Shown here: one piece after another, positions 1-5,464 of the stretch
How the letters are laid out: each line of letters opens with the position of its first letter
Numbering within the stretch: position 1 is the first letter of the stretch
Assembly (NCBI GenBank): GCA_020425835.1
Contig: JAGQRC010000303.1
Coordinates: 1 to 5,464, forward strand
Source of the DNA: Planctomycetota bacterium
Lineage (GTDB): Bacteria; Planctomycetota; UBA8108; UBA1146; JAJFFE01
DNA length: 5,464 bases
Reading direction: 5' to 3'
The notes under the pieces: generated by a model
What the model saw: only the letters and a program-made list of their open reading frames with translations
Told to the model about the DNA's origin: nothing
The model's database searches: none
Translations under genes and position numbers: made by a program

Positions 1-895
1 GGAAGCGTCCCGAGTGGAGGAAGAAATTCGAGTCCGGGCAGTAGACCGCGGCGGCGTCGGCCTTCGCGATCCGATCGATCTCGTCGGACGACAGATGAAT
101 ACAGTGAGCGAGCAGGCAACCCGACCGAAGCAGGCCGGCATTCTCGTACACCGCGGTGTAATCGGTGGCCTCGGGAAAGAGGGCGTGGATCGCAGCGAGC
201 TCTCCCTTGTTCTCGGAGAGATGGGTCTGGATCCGCGCGCCGGTCGCGGTGGCGAGCTTCCCCGCGCCCAGGAGGAGTTCGTCCGAGCAGGTGATCCCGA
301 AACGCGGGGTGACCGCGGCGGCGAGTCGGCCCTCGCCCCGTCCGTTCCACTGGCGGATCAAGCGCTCGGTGTCGCGCAGTGACGTGGCGCTCTCTTCGAG
401 CAGCTCCGACGGTGCCTCTCGGTCCATCAGGACCTTGCCGATGATCGCCCGGACTCCGGCGCGCTCGGCCTCCTCGAACGCGATCTCTGTCGCGCGAGTG
501 TGGACCGAGGAGTAGGCGGCGCACGCGGTCGTTCCGGAGCGGAGCAGCTCCTGGAAGCACCGTGCGGCTCGATCCCGCGCGATCTCCGGATCCTCGTTCG
601 CCGCCTCCTCCTTGAAGATGTGGTCGCGGAGCCAATCGATCAGGTGCTCCGACTCGACGCCGATGATGTCGATCTGCGGAATGTGGAGATGGGCATCGAC
701 GAGTCCGGGGAGGAGGAGCCGGTCACCGTAGTCCACTCGACGCGTTCCGCGCAGCTCCGCTCGGGCGATCGACTCCTCGCGACCGACCCGCTGGATGGTC
801 CCGGCGCCGTCGACCTCGATCAGTCCGGGCGCGAGGAGCTCGACGCGATCGGGGCCGAGCGAGTGGAGCACCGCTCCTCGATAGACGGTCGTCAA
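1..895 (-). CDS. guaD: Guanine deaminase (amidohydrolase superfamily), N-terminal part, cut by the left window edge
   Basis: Cytoplasmic zinc hydrolase that deaminates guanine to xanthine and ammonia in purine catabolism or salvage. I translated 298 residues from a TTG start at 895-893; the frame stays open to the edge. Full-length relatives are about 430-450 residues, so the last third is missing. Seen in order: a beta-rich N-terminal segment (about 1-60); PGLVDAHLH with metal-ligand histidines 69 and 71, and Gln74; IDWLRDHIFKEE near 86-97, matching the family's LxWLxxxxFxxE signature; TPRF (196-199), whose Arg-Phe contacts the purine in known guanine deaminases; QTHLSENKGE with His225 and Glu228; LLAHCIHL with His264; and CPDSNFFLHSG (286-296). 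These motifs favour guanine deaminase over cytosine deaminase or a generic chlorohydrolase. The catalytic C-terminal Asp lies outside the window. TTG is chosen because GAGGAGG sits five bases upstream; an in-frame GTG at 919-917 lacks such a site. It is divergent from ispH. Confidence 0.85.
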   Translation of the reverse strand, partial: MTTVYRGAVLHSLGPDRVELLAPGLIEVDGAGTIQRVGREESIARAELRGTRRVDYGDRLLLPGLVDAHLHIPQIDIIGVESEHLIDWLRDHIFKEEAANEDPEIARDRAARCFQELLRSGTTACAAYSSVHTRATEIAFEEAERAGVRAIIGKVLMDREAPSELLEESATSLRDTERLIRQWNGRGEGRLAAAVTPRFGITCSDELLLGAGKLATATGARIQTHLSENKGELAAIHALFPEATDYTAVYENAGLLRSGCLLAHCIHLSSDEIDRIAKADAAAVYCPDSNFFLHSGRF

Positions 896-900
896 TTGAG

Positions 901-907
901 CCTCCTC
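901..907 (-). promoter_or_regulatory. Shine-Dalgarno sequence of guaD, decides the TTG start
   Basis: On the minus strand this reads GAGGAGG, a near-perfect match to the anti-Shine-Dalgarno core. It lies five bases (CTCAA) before TTG at 895-893. It supports the rare TTG as initiator, since no ATG is available in frame nearby. The spacing is slightly short but within the normal range. Confidence 0.75.
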
Positions 908-917
908 GTGGTAAACC

Positions 918-933
918 ACGCGGCGTGCCGCGT
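918..933. repeat. Perfect 7-bp inverted repeat in the guaD/ispH divergent spacer
   Basis: ACGCGGC and GCCGCGT flank a central GT, giving a 16-bp dyad. It lies 11 bases beyond the guaD ribosome-binding site and about 60 bases before ispH. In a 100-bp spacer between two divergent genes this could be a repressor operator, or a hairpin in the guaD 5' leader. No poly-T follows on either strand, so it is not a classical terminator. In GC-rich DNA a dyad of this size can occur by chance. The function is inferred. Confidence 0.4.
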
Positions 934-935
934 AC

Positions 936-948
936 GGTCGACTCGACC
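936..948. repeat. Second short palindrome in the guaD/ispH spacer
   Basis: GGTCGA and TCGACC flank a single C, a 13-bp dyad starting three bases after the previous one. Two adjacent dyads of different sequence between divergent genes suggest regulator or sigma-factor contacts, but no known operator was recognised. Confidence 0.3.
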
Positions 949-983
949 CGTGTCCCCCGGGCCCGCCCGCGGATTCTACGACA

Positions 984-989
984 AGAGGA
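984..989 (+). promoter_or_regulatory. Ribosome-binding site of ispH
   Basis: AGAGGA lies six bases before the ATG at 996. The GAGG core (985-988) is seven bases from the start codon. It supports this ATG, which also places the first iron-sulfur cysteine at residue 12, the same position as in E. coli IspH. Confidence 0.6.
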
Positions 990-995
990 TCTCCC

Positions 996-1859
996 ATGAG
1001 GATAACTCTCGCCGCCGCCCTCGGAACCTGCTTCGGCGTCCGGGACGCGATCGACGCGGCGATGGATGAGTCGTTCCGCAACAACTTGACGATCGTCGGA
1101 GAGCTCGTCCACAACCCGCAAGTCATCGCGGAGCTGCGCGCACACGGCGTCGACATGGTCAAGTCGATCGACGAGCCGATCTCGACCGCGAACGTGATGA
1201 TCACCGCGCACGGCGCACCGGCATCGATGCGCCAGACGCTCGAGGCGAGAGGGTTCCACGTGTTCGACGCGTCGTGCCCCCTCGTCATCAAGGTGCACAA
1301 CAAGGTCGCGTCACTCGTTCGCGACGGTTTCTTCCCGGTCGTCGTCGGGCAGCGAGACCACGTCGAGGTGCGCGGGATCGTGGGAGACCTCGCCGAGTAC
1401 GACCTGATTCTCGACGAGTCGGACCTCGATCGCCTCGCGGGCCGGGACCGCATCGGGATCGTCTGTCAGACGACCCAGCAGCTGGAGACCGCGGAGCGGC
1501 TGGTCCGAGCGCTCGAGCAGCGCTTCCCCGAGGCACAAGTCCGCTTCGTCGACACCATCTGCAAGCCGACCAAGGATCGTCAGCGCGCGGTGCGGGAGCT
1601 GGCCGAGCAGGTGGACCTCATGGTGGTCGTCGGCGGCAAGAACTCCTCGAACACCAAGAAGCTCAAGAAGGTGTGCGACGACCGCGGTGTCGAGGCGTAC
1701 CACATCACCGGCCCGGAGGAGCTCCACCGGTCGTGGTTCGTCGGCAAGGAGCACGTCGGCATCACGGCCGGGACCTCGACACCTCACGCGATCATCGACA
1801 TGGTGGCCAAGGCCATCGAGCAGATGACGCAGATGACTACGGGTCCTGGGGATAGATGA
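996..1859 (+). CDS. ispH: 4-hydroxy-3-methylbut-2-enyl diphosphate reductase (IspH/LytB)
   Basis: Last enzyme of the MEP pathway: an iron-sulfur reductase that converts HMBPP to IPP and DMAPP in the cytoplasm. The 287-residue product is slightly shorter than E. coli IspH (about 316). All key residues are visible: cluster cysteines Cys12 (GTCFGV), Cys94 (DASCPLV) and Cys189 (DTICKPT); substrate-binding His39 (VHN), His72 (AHG), His122 and Glu124 (DHVEVRG), Thr160 (QTT), Ser217-Ser218-Asn219 (GKNSSNT) and Ser261 (AGTSTP). The first cluster motif is of the CFGV type rather than the classical RGFCAGV, and GQRDHVEVRG replaces GHAGHPEVEG, so this belongs to a divergent branch. The frame ends at TGA 1857-1859, and its last seven codons overlap the end of the convergent propeller gene. 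guaD lies divergently 100 bp upstream. No other MEP gene is in the window. Confidence 0.95.
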   Translation: MRITLAAALGTCFGVRDAIDAAMDESFRNNLTIVGELVHNPQVIAELRAHGVDMVKSIDEPISTANVMITAHGAPASMRQTLEARGFHVFDASCPLVIKVHNKVASLVRDGFFPVVVGQRDHVEVRGIVGDLAEYDLILDESDLDRLAGRDRIGIVCQTTQQLETAERLVRALEQRFPEAQVRFVDTICKPTKDRQRAVRELAEQVDLMVVVGGKNSSNTKKLKKVCDDRGVEAYHITGPEELHRSWFVGKEHVGITAGTSTPHAIIDMVAKAIEQMTQMTTGPGDR

Positions 1860-4164
1860 TCACCCGGTCGTGGACGACGATGATCACGTCGTCGAGGCCG
1901 TCCTCGGTGACGTCGTCGACCCACACCGTGCGCGGCTCGGACGCCGCTCCGCTCTGCCCCCGGAACGTGTTCGACTCGTAGACCGGGAACTCCAGCGCCA
2001 GCTTCCAACCGGTTCGCTCATCCGCGGTGAACACTTCGAGGAAGTGGTTCACCCCCTCGCTGAGAACGAGGTCGTCGGCACCGTCGCCGTTCAGGTTGCC
2101 GACCGCGAGGTCCGCGTAGCTGCCCCGATCGCGTTCGCACTGGTGGGAGAACGCGAGGTCCAGTCGAGTTTGCTCCCCTCCCGACTCGAGCACGATGAGG
2201 AACCGTGGATCGAGGAGCAGCACTTCGTCCCGACCATCGCCGTCGAGGTCGGCGACCGCACCCGCTCGAACCGTGGCGTAGGGACCGGGGACGCTGCGCA
2301 TCAGCTTCGGCTGCGCCTCCCCGGTATCGAACACGCTCACCGACCGATCGCCCGTGTCGACCAGAACCAGGTTCGTCTCGGCGCCGTCGAGACGAGCCTC
2401 GAGCGCGACGGCGATCTGAGAGGTCGAACTCAGTCCGTTCACTTGGTAGACGACCTCCAAGGAGTCGTCGGTCCGACGGACCCGACGCGCGTGCCCGCCG
2501 CTGGCGATGAGCAGGTCCCCGTTCCGTGCTTGCGTCACCGCGGTAGCGCTGGCCTTCTCCAAGGTCCCTGGAGAATCGACGCGGGACCAACCGCTCGTTC
2601 CCGACTCCGCGGTCCGGCCGCGTCGGTAGAGGAGCGGGGCTTGGTACGGGACGAAGACCACGATCTCGTCGAGACCATCTCGATCGAGGTCGAAAGCGAC
2701 GAGCTCGCGGGGATCGGTGTCGGTCTCGATCCCGAGCGACTCGCGTTCGGTCCATTCGCCGGACTCCTCGCGGCCACGGATCGAGACCGTGCGTCGATCG
2801 TTTCCGCCGAGGACGGCGACCTCGACGGTGTCGCCGCTCGTGAAATGTCCGGTCGCGGCGACGATCGGGTCGTTCGCATCGATCAGCTTCTTCGGGAACG
2901 TGAGCGTCGAACCATCGAGAGTCGAGACCCCGACCACCTTCTCCTCCGAACTCGCGACGACCAGTTCGCAGGACCCGTCGTCGTCGAGGTCGGCGGCGGC
3001 CACGCTGGCAACCTGTCGGACGGTGGGGGAGGGATCGAGCAGGTGGAGTGAACCTCTGTCGTTGCGAAGGACGAGAATCGTCCCCGCCTTGCGGTCGGTG
3101 ATCATCACGTCGGGATCTCCGTCGCCGTCCAGGTCGCCGGTCACGAGCTGAGGCTGGTCGAGCCCTTGCGCGTCGAGCGGCAACACGTCGGGATTCTCGA
3201 AGTCCAGCGGGTCTCGCCGGCGACGGACCTCGAACGCGAGCTCCTCGAAACGGCCGCGCTCCCTCGTCGCTGCGACGATCGAGCGACGATCGCCGCGGTC
3301 GAGGGTGGAGAGGGCAGTGGGAGGCGACCCTTCGATCAACGCCTGCGGACCGAAGGACTCCCCGCGCGCAAGGCGCAGGCGATACGGATGGGTTCGATCG
3401 TCCACGACGGTGAGCAGATCGCGCATCCCGTCGCCGTTCAGGTCGACGGCGAACAGCCCGAGCGGATTCTCGGAGCTGTCGGGAAGGAAATCGCGGGTCG
3501 GAGAGCTGGTGCGAGAGAGTCCCGAGAGGCGGTGGATCCCCTTTCGAGCGAGCAGGAACACTTCCGCGGTCGCGCGCTCTGCCCCGGAGGCGATCGCCAT
3601 CGAGTTCGAGCCCGCGAGGCTGTCCGGCGTTCTGAAGCGATCGTGGTCGGAGAAGGGACGCTCGGCATCCCCCCAACGCACCTCGAGCGACCCCGGGGAG
3701 TGCAGAAGGAGGTCGGGGCGCCCGTCGCCATCGACGTCGGTCACGCCGATGGCCGTGATCCGGCTCACGACCTGGATCGACCGTCGCTCGTAGCCATCGG
3801 GGTCGTGGAATCGCCCACCCTCGGGGATCGTGCCCTTCGCCTCCGGAGCATGGAGGAGAAGAACGACCTGTGCATTGGAGTTGTCCATCACCACCAGGTC
3901 GTGGCGACCATCCCCGTCGAGATCGCCGGTGGCGATGGGCCCGACGCCGGCGCCGAACTTGAAGATGTCGCGTCCCGAGAACCCAAAGGACCCGTCGGGT
4001 TGTACTTGAGAGTGAACCGACGGCGCCGTTCCACCGAAGAAGAGAAGGAGGACCACGGCGAGGCACGAGGGTTGCCAAGCGCGGCCGCGCTCCCGAGCGC
4101 GACGAGCGAGGGCGTGGGGGGCGCCAAGGCGTCCCGGCGGGACGCGATCACGGGCTTCGATCAC
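1837..4164 (-). CDS. Exported FG-GAP/VCBS-repeat beta-propeller protein, 14 repeat units
   Basis: A 775-residue secreted or surface protein of unknown specific function. I chose the GTG at 4164-4162 because GAGAGG lies eight bases upstream and a signal peptide follows: an Arg-rich n-region (about 1-31), a hydrophobic core ending LAVVLLLFFGG (about 35-45), and probable cleavage near SVHS/Q (about 52). The frame stays open upstream to 4461, but that part is Arg/Pro/Thr-rich and unlike a gene start. After cleavage the protein is a chain of units about 50 residues apart. Nine carry DxDxDG-like calcium-loop motifs starting near residues 81, 143, 241, 344, 392, 492, 639, 690 and 751, each followed by a hydrophobic strand such as DLVVMD, EVLLLD or DVIIVV. 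Five degenerate units fill the gaps near 191, 288, 441, 542 and 589. This is the FG-GAP/VCBS pattern of integrin-like propellers; no catalytic domain or anchor was seen. Ligand binding or adhesion is plausible but inferred. Confidence 0.85.
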   Translation of the reverse strand: MIEARDRVPPGRLGAPHALARRARERGRAWQPSCLAVVLLLFFGGTAPSVHSQVQPDGSFGFSGRDIFKFGAGVGPIATGDLDGDGRHDLVVMDNSNAQVVLLLHAPEAKGTIPEGGRFHDPDGYERRSIQVVSRITAIGVTDVDGDGRPDLLLHSPGSLEVRWGDAERPFSDHDRFRTPDSLAGSNSMAIASGAERATAEVFLLARKGIHRLSGLSRTSSPTRDFLPDSSENPLGLFAVDLNGDGMRDLLTVVDDRTHPYRLRLARGESFGPQALIEGSPPTALSTLDRGDRRSIVAATRERGRFEELAFEVRRRRDPLDFENPDVLPLDAQGLDQPQLVTGDLDGDGDPDVMITDRKAGTILVLRNDRGSLHLLDPSPTVRQVASVAAADLDDDGSCELVVASSEEKVVGVSTLDGSTLTFPKKLIDANDPIVAATGHFTSGDTVEVAVLGGNDRRTVSIRGREESGEWTERESLGIETDTDPRELVAFDLDRDGLDEIVVFVPYQAPLLYRRGRTAESGTSGWSRVDSPGTLEKASATAVTQARNGDLLIASGGHARRVRRTDDSLEVVYQVNGLSSTSQIAVALEARLDGAETNLVLVDTGDRSVSVFDTGEAQPKLMRSVPGPYATVRAGAVADLDGDGRDEVLLLDPRFLIVLESGGEQTRLDLAFSHQCERDRGSYADLAVGNLNGDGADDLVLSEGVNHFLEVFTADERTGWKLALEFPVYESNTFRGQSGAASEPRTVWVDDVTEDGLDDVIIVVHDRVIIYPQDP

Positions 4165-4172
4165 GGGTGCAT

Positions 4173-4178
4173 CCTCTC
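4173..4178 (-). promoter_or_regulatory. Ribosome-binding site that sets the GTG start of the propeller gene
   Basis: On the minus strand this reads GAGAGG, followed by eight bases and then GTG at 4164-4162. An ATG lying between them (4172-4170) is in another frame and meets a stop after three codons, so it is not a start. The GTG gives a leader ending in a convincing signal peptide. Confidence 0.6.
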
Positions 4179-4234
4179 GGTGAAGGGGGCGTCGTGTGGG
4201 TACACCACCACAGAACTCCCCTCGAATCCAGCCG

Positions 4235-4263
4235 TTGCGACGCTCGGGTGCGTGTGTTAGCGT
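4235..4263 (+). promoter_or_regulatory. Candidate sigma70-type promoter toward the protease gene
   Basis: TTGCGA (4235-4240) and TAGCGT (4258-4263) are separated by exactly 17 bases. The -35 keeps TTG, and the -10 keeps the conserved TA and final T. Transcription would begin near 4270, leaving about 320 bases of leader before the protease ATG. The match is moderate, and other GC-rich hexamers could also serve. Confidence 0.35.
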
Positions 4264-4486
4264 CCAGACCCCAATGTCGGTTCGCGCCGTTGTGCGTCCA
4301 GTCCGTTCCTTGTCGCAGTCACGAGACCCCGACGGCGGCCAGGTTCGCGCCACGCCGATGTCGGGCGGAGCCGGCAGGCGCCGTTCTATGGTTGCAGGTC
4401 GCTCGGCGACACCGTTCGTCGGCGATCGCGTCACGACCGGGGAGGTTCTGTCGGGCGTCACGAGGATGGCCCGCGCTCCAACTTCG

Positions 4487-4511
4487 CCGACGTTCTGGGA
4501 GTCCGACGTTC
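4487..4511. repeat. Short direct repeat CCGACGTTC, two copies 16 bp apart
   Basis: Identical 9-mers start at 4487 and 4503, within 110 bp of the protease start and inside the divergent spacer. They could be tandem binding sites for a regulator, although a 16-bp period is not a multiple of the helical turn. Chance is a real alternative. Confidence 0.2.
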
Positions 4512-4576
4512 CTTCGCGGAAGCGACGGTCGTGGAGACCCGATCGAAGCGCGGCCCGACGAACGTCTCGAGCCTCG

Positions 4577-4582
4577 AAGGAG
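4577..4582 (+). promoter_or_regulatory. Ribosome-binding site of the serine protease gene
   Basis: AAGGAG is followed by eight bases and then ATG at 4591. It is a strong Shine-Dalgarno match, and the protein starting there opens directly with a signal peptide, so the start is well supported. Confidence 0.7.
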
Positions 4583-4590
4583 TCGACCCG

Positions 4591-5464
4591 ATGAAGACCC
4601 TCGCGATCACCCTCTCGAGTTCGCTGCTACTACTCGGCTCCGTCCTGGCGGACGATGCGACCGAGACCATCGAACTCCCAGGTGGGAAGCGGCTCGATGG
4701 CGTCGTGATCAAGGAGACCCAGAGCGATCTCTTCGTCGACCTCGGATACACGATCGTCTCCGTGCCGCGATCCCAGGTGATCGCGCGACACGCCGCCGCC
4801 GGCGAGGGGGAAACGGCGGCGCCGCTGGACCGTGACCCGGAGTCGATCTTCGAGATCGGGCGGCTCGCTCCCGTCACGGTCCAGGACGCCGTGAAGCAGT
4901 TCGGCGAGGGAGTCGTCCAGGTTCGCTGCCCCGGCGGCACGGGCTCCGGATTCATCACCGACCCTCGCGGCTACATCGTCACCAACTACCACGTCATCGA
5001 GAACGAACGGGATGTCGAGGTCACCCTGTACCTCGAAGGGGAGAACGGGCTCGAGAAGAAGCGCGTGAAGAACGTCGAGATCGTGGCGATCAACGAGTTC
5101 ATGGATCTCGCGCTGCTGCGCATTCCCGACGCGGAGCAGTACCACCTCTCGTCGTTGACGATCGCCGACCCCGACGCTCTGAAGGTCGGGGACAAGGTCT
5201 TTGCGATCGGGGCCCCGCTCGGTCTCGAGCGCACCGTGACCGAGGGCATCGTCTCCGACTCCGCCCGCTCGTTCAGCGGGCAGTGCTACATCCAGATCGA
5301 CGTCGCCATCAACCCCGGGAACTCGGGAGGGCCGCTCTTCAACTCGAGGGGAGAGGTGGTCGGCGTGACCAACATGAAGTTCCGCGGGACCGAAGGTCTG
5401 AACTTCGCGATTCCGGTCGACCACGTCGTCTACTTCCTGAAGCGAAGGGCGTCGTTCCTCTTCG
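4591..5464 (+). CDS. Exported HtrA/trypsin-like serine protease, N-terminal part, cut by the right window edge
   Basis: A chymotrypsin-fold serine protease of the S1C (HtrA/Deg-like) type, acting outside the cytoplasm. I read 291 residues; the frame is open at the edge. A signal peptide covers residues 1-20, with Lys2, a Leu-rich core and cleavage after SVLA. Residues about 26-66 form a small beta-rich module ending in VPRSQV, then a linker leads into the protease domain from about 95. The triad is complete: His134 in TNYHVIE, Asp172 in MDLALL and Ser245 in NPGNSGGP. GTGSGFITD (116-124), AIGAPLG and LNFAIPVDHV (270-279) also match HtrA proteins. The His-Asp segment lacks a long LA loop like that of DegP. 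Any PDZ domain or other C-terminal part would lie beyond the window, so assignment to degP, degQ or degS is not possible. Its role may be protein quality control or processing. It is divergent from the propeller gene, and the two may share regulation. Confidence 0.9.
   Translation, partial: MKTLAITLSSSLLLLGSVLADDATETIELPGGKRLDGVVIKETQSDLFVDLGYTIVSVPRSQVIARHAAAGEGETAAPLDRDPESIFEIGRLAPVTVQDAVKQFGEGVVQVRCPGGTGSGFITDPRGYIVTNYHVIENERDVEVTLYLEGENGLEKKRVKNVEIVAINEFMDLALLRIPDAEQYHLSSLTIADPDALKVGDKVFAIGAPLGLERTVTEGIVSDSARSFSGQCYIQIDVAINPGNSGGPLFNSRGEVVGVTNMKFRGTEGLNFAIPVDHVVYFLKRRASFLF

Larger units (their letters stand above)
4165..4590. other. 426-bp divergent spacer between two genes for exported proteins
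   Basis: No recognisable gene lies between the propeller start and the protease start. Seen here: the propeller gene's ribosome-binding site, a candidate plus-strand promoter at 4235-4263, a 9-bp direct repeat near 4487-4511, and the protease ribosome-binding site at 4577-4582. Frames across it are open on both strands, but their products are Arg/Ser/Pro-rich and match nothing I know. No convincing minus-strand promoter was found. The length leaves room for regulatory sites, a long 5' leader for the protease, or a small RNA; none can be established from sequence alone. Confidence 0.6.

Noticed and set aside
14..1069. Plus-strand open frames across the guaD region
   Set aside because: The opposite strand encodes a continuous guanine deaminase with conserved metal-binding motifs, so these are antisense shadows.
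1870..1920. Inverted repeat GACGAC ... GTCGTC just past the ispH stop, considered as a terminator
   Set aside because: It lies in coding sequence for the last calcium loop of the propeller protein (Asp-Asp-Val and Val-Val-His-Asp codons), has a loop of about nine bases and no poly-T tract. Codon content explains it better.
2018..4078. A 686-codon minus-strand open frame overlapping the propeller gene in another frame
   Set aside because: Extremely Arg/Ser/Pro-rich translation with no domain, embedded wholly in the propeller gene. This is a frame shadow.
1837..4164. Repeated DNA words such as CCGTCGCCGTTCAGGT seen several times along the plus strand, considered as a DNA repeat array
   Set aside because: They fall exactly on the DxDxDG loop codons of the minus-strand gene at intervals of about 150 bp or multiples of it, and they differ at synonymous positions. 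They are protein repeats, not CRISPR or mobile repeats.
1870..4260. Two long plus-strand open frames (1870-3051 and 3166-4260) antisense to the propeller gene
   Set aside because: Their products are low-complexity and rich in Arg, Glu, Val and Gly, with no recognisable domain. They mirror the repeat-rich propeller gene, whose own frame has clear motifs, a ribosome-binding site and a signal peptide. Long antisense frames are expected in GC-rich coding DNA.
4165..4461. N-terminal extension of the propeller protein to an upstream ATG at 4461
   Set aside because: It would put about 99 Arg/Pro/Thr-rich residues before the signal peptide and would cover the ribosome-binding site of the GTG start. 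A signal peptide should lie at the N-terminus, so the GTG at 4164 is preferred.
4630..5424. A 264-codon minus-strand open frame opposite the protease gene
   Set aside because: The plus strand holds an intact serine protease with its catalytic triad. The antisense product is Asp/Val/Arg-rich with no domain.

Overview
The window is GC-rich bacterial chromosomal DNA, roughly two thirds G+C by eye. It holds four protein-coding genes and one sizeable non-coding spacer. No RNA gene, CRISPR array, insertion sequence or phage feature was seen. The use of the MEP isoprenoid pathway, TTG and GTG starts behind clear Shine-Dalgarno sequences, and large secreted proteins with FG-GAP/VCBS repeats fit a Gram-negative-type environmental bacterium. 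Planctomycetota or a similar deep-branching GC-rich phylum is my guess, but the window has no phylogenetic marker that settles it.

Layout. (1) Bases 1-895, minus strand: the N-terminal ~300 residues of a guanine deaminase (purine catabolism), starting at TTG and running off the left edge. (2) Bases 896-995: a short divergent spacer with two adjacent inverted repeats. (3) Bases 996-1859, plus strand: complete ispH/lytB, the last step of the MEP pathway. (4) Bases 1837-4164, minus strand: a 775-residue exported protein with 14 FG-GAP/VCBS-like units, nine of them with DxDxDG-type calcium loops. Its stop codon lies inside the end of ispH, so the two genes converge with a 23-bp overlap. (5) Bases 4165-4590: a 426-bp spacer between two divergent genes, with a candidate sigma70-type promoter and a doubtful small ORF. 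(6) Bases 4591-5464, plus strand: the start of an exported HtrA/trypsin-like serine protease with an intact His-Asp-Ser triad and an extra N-terminal beta-rich module, running off the right edge.

How the genes relate. guaD and ispH are housekeeping metabolic genes that share only a divergent promoter region. The propeller protein and the protease both carry export signals and are transcribed divergently from one spacer, so they may be co-regulated and act in the same envelope compartment; this is inference from position. Nothing here is clearly a new molecular system. The most interesting element is the 14-unit (possibly double seven-bladed) secreted propeller beside a secreted protease.
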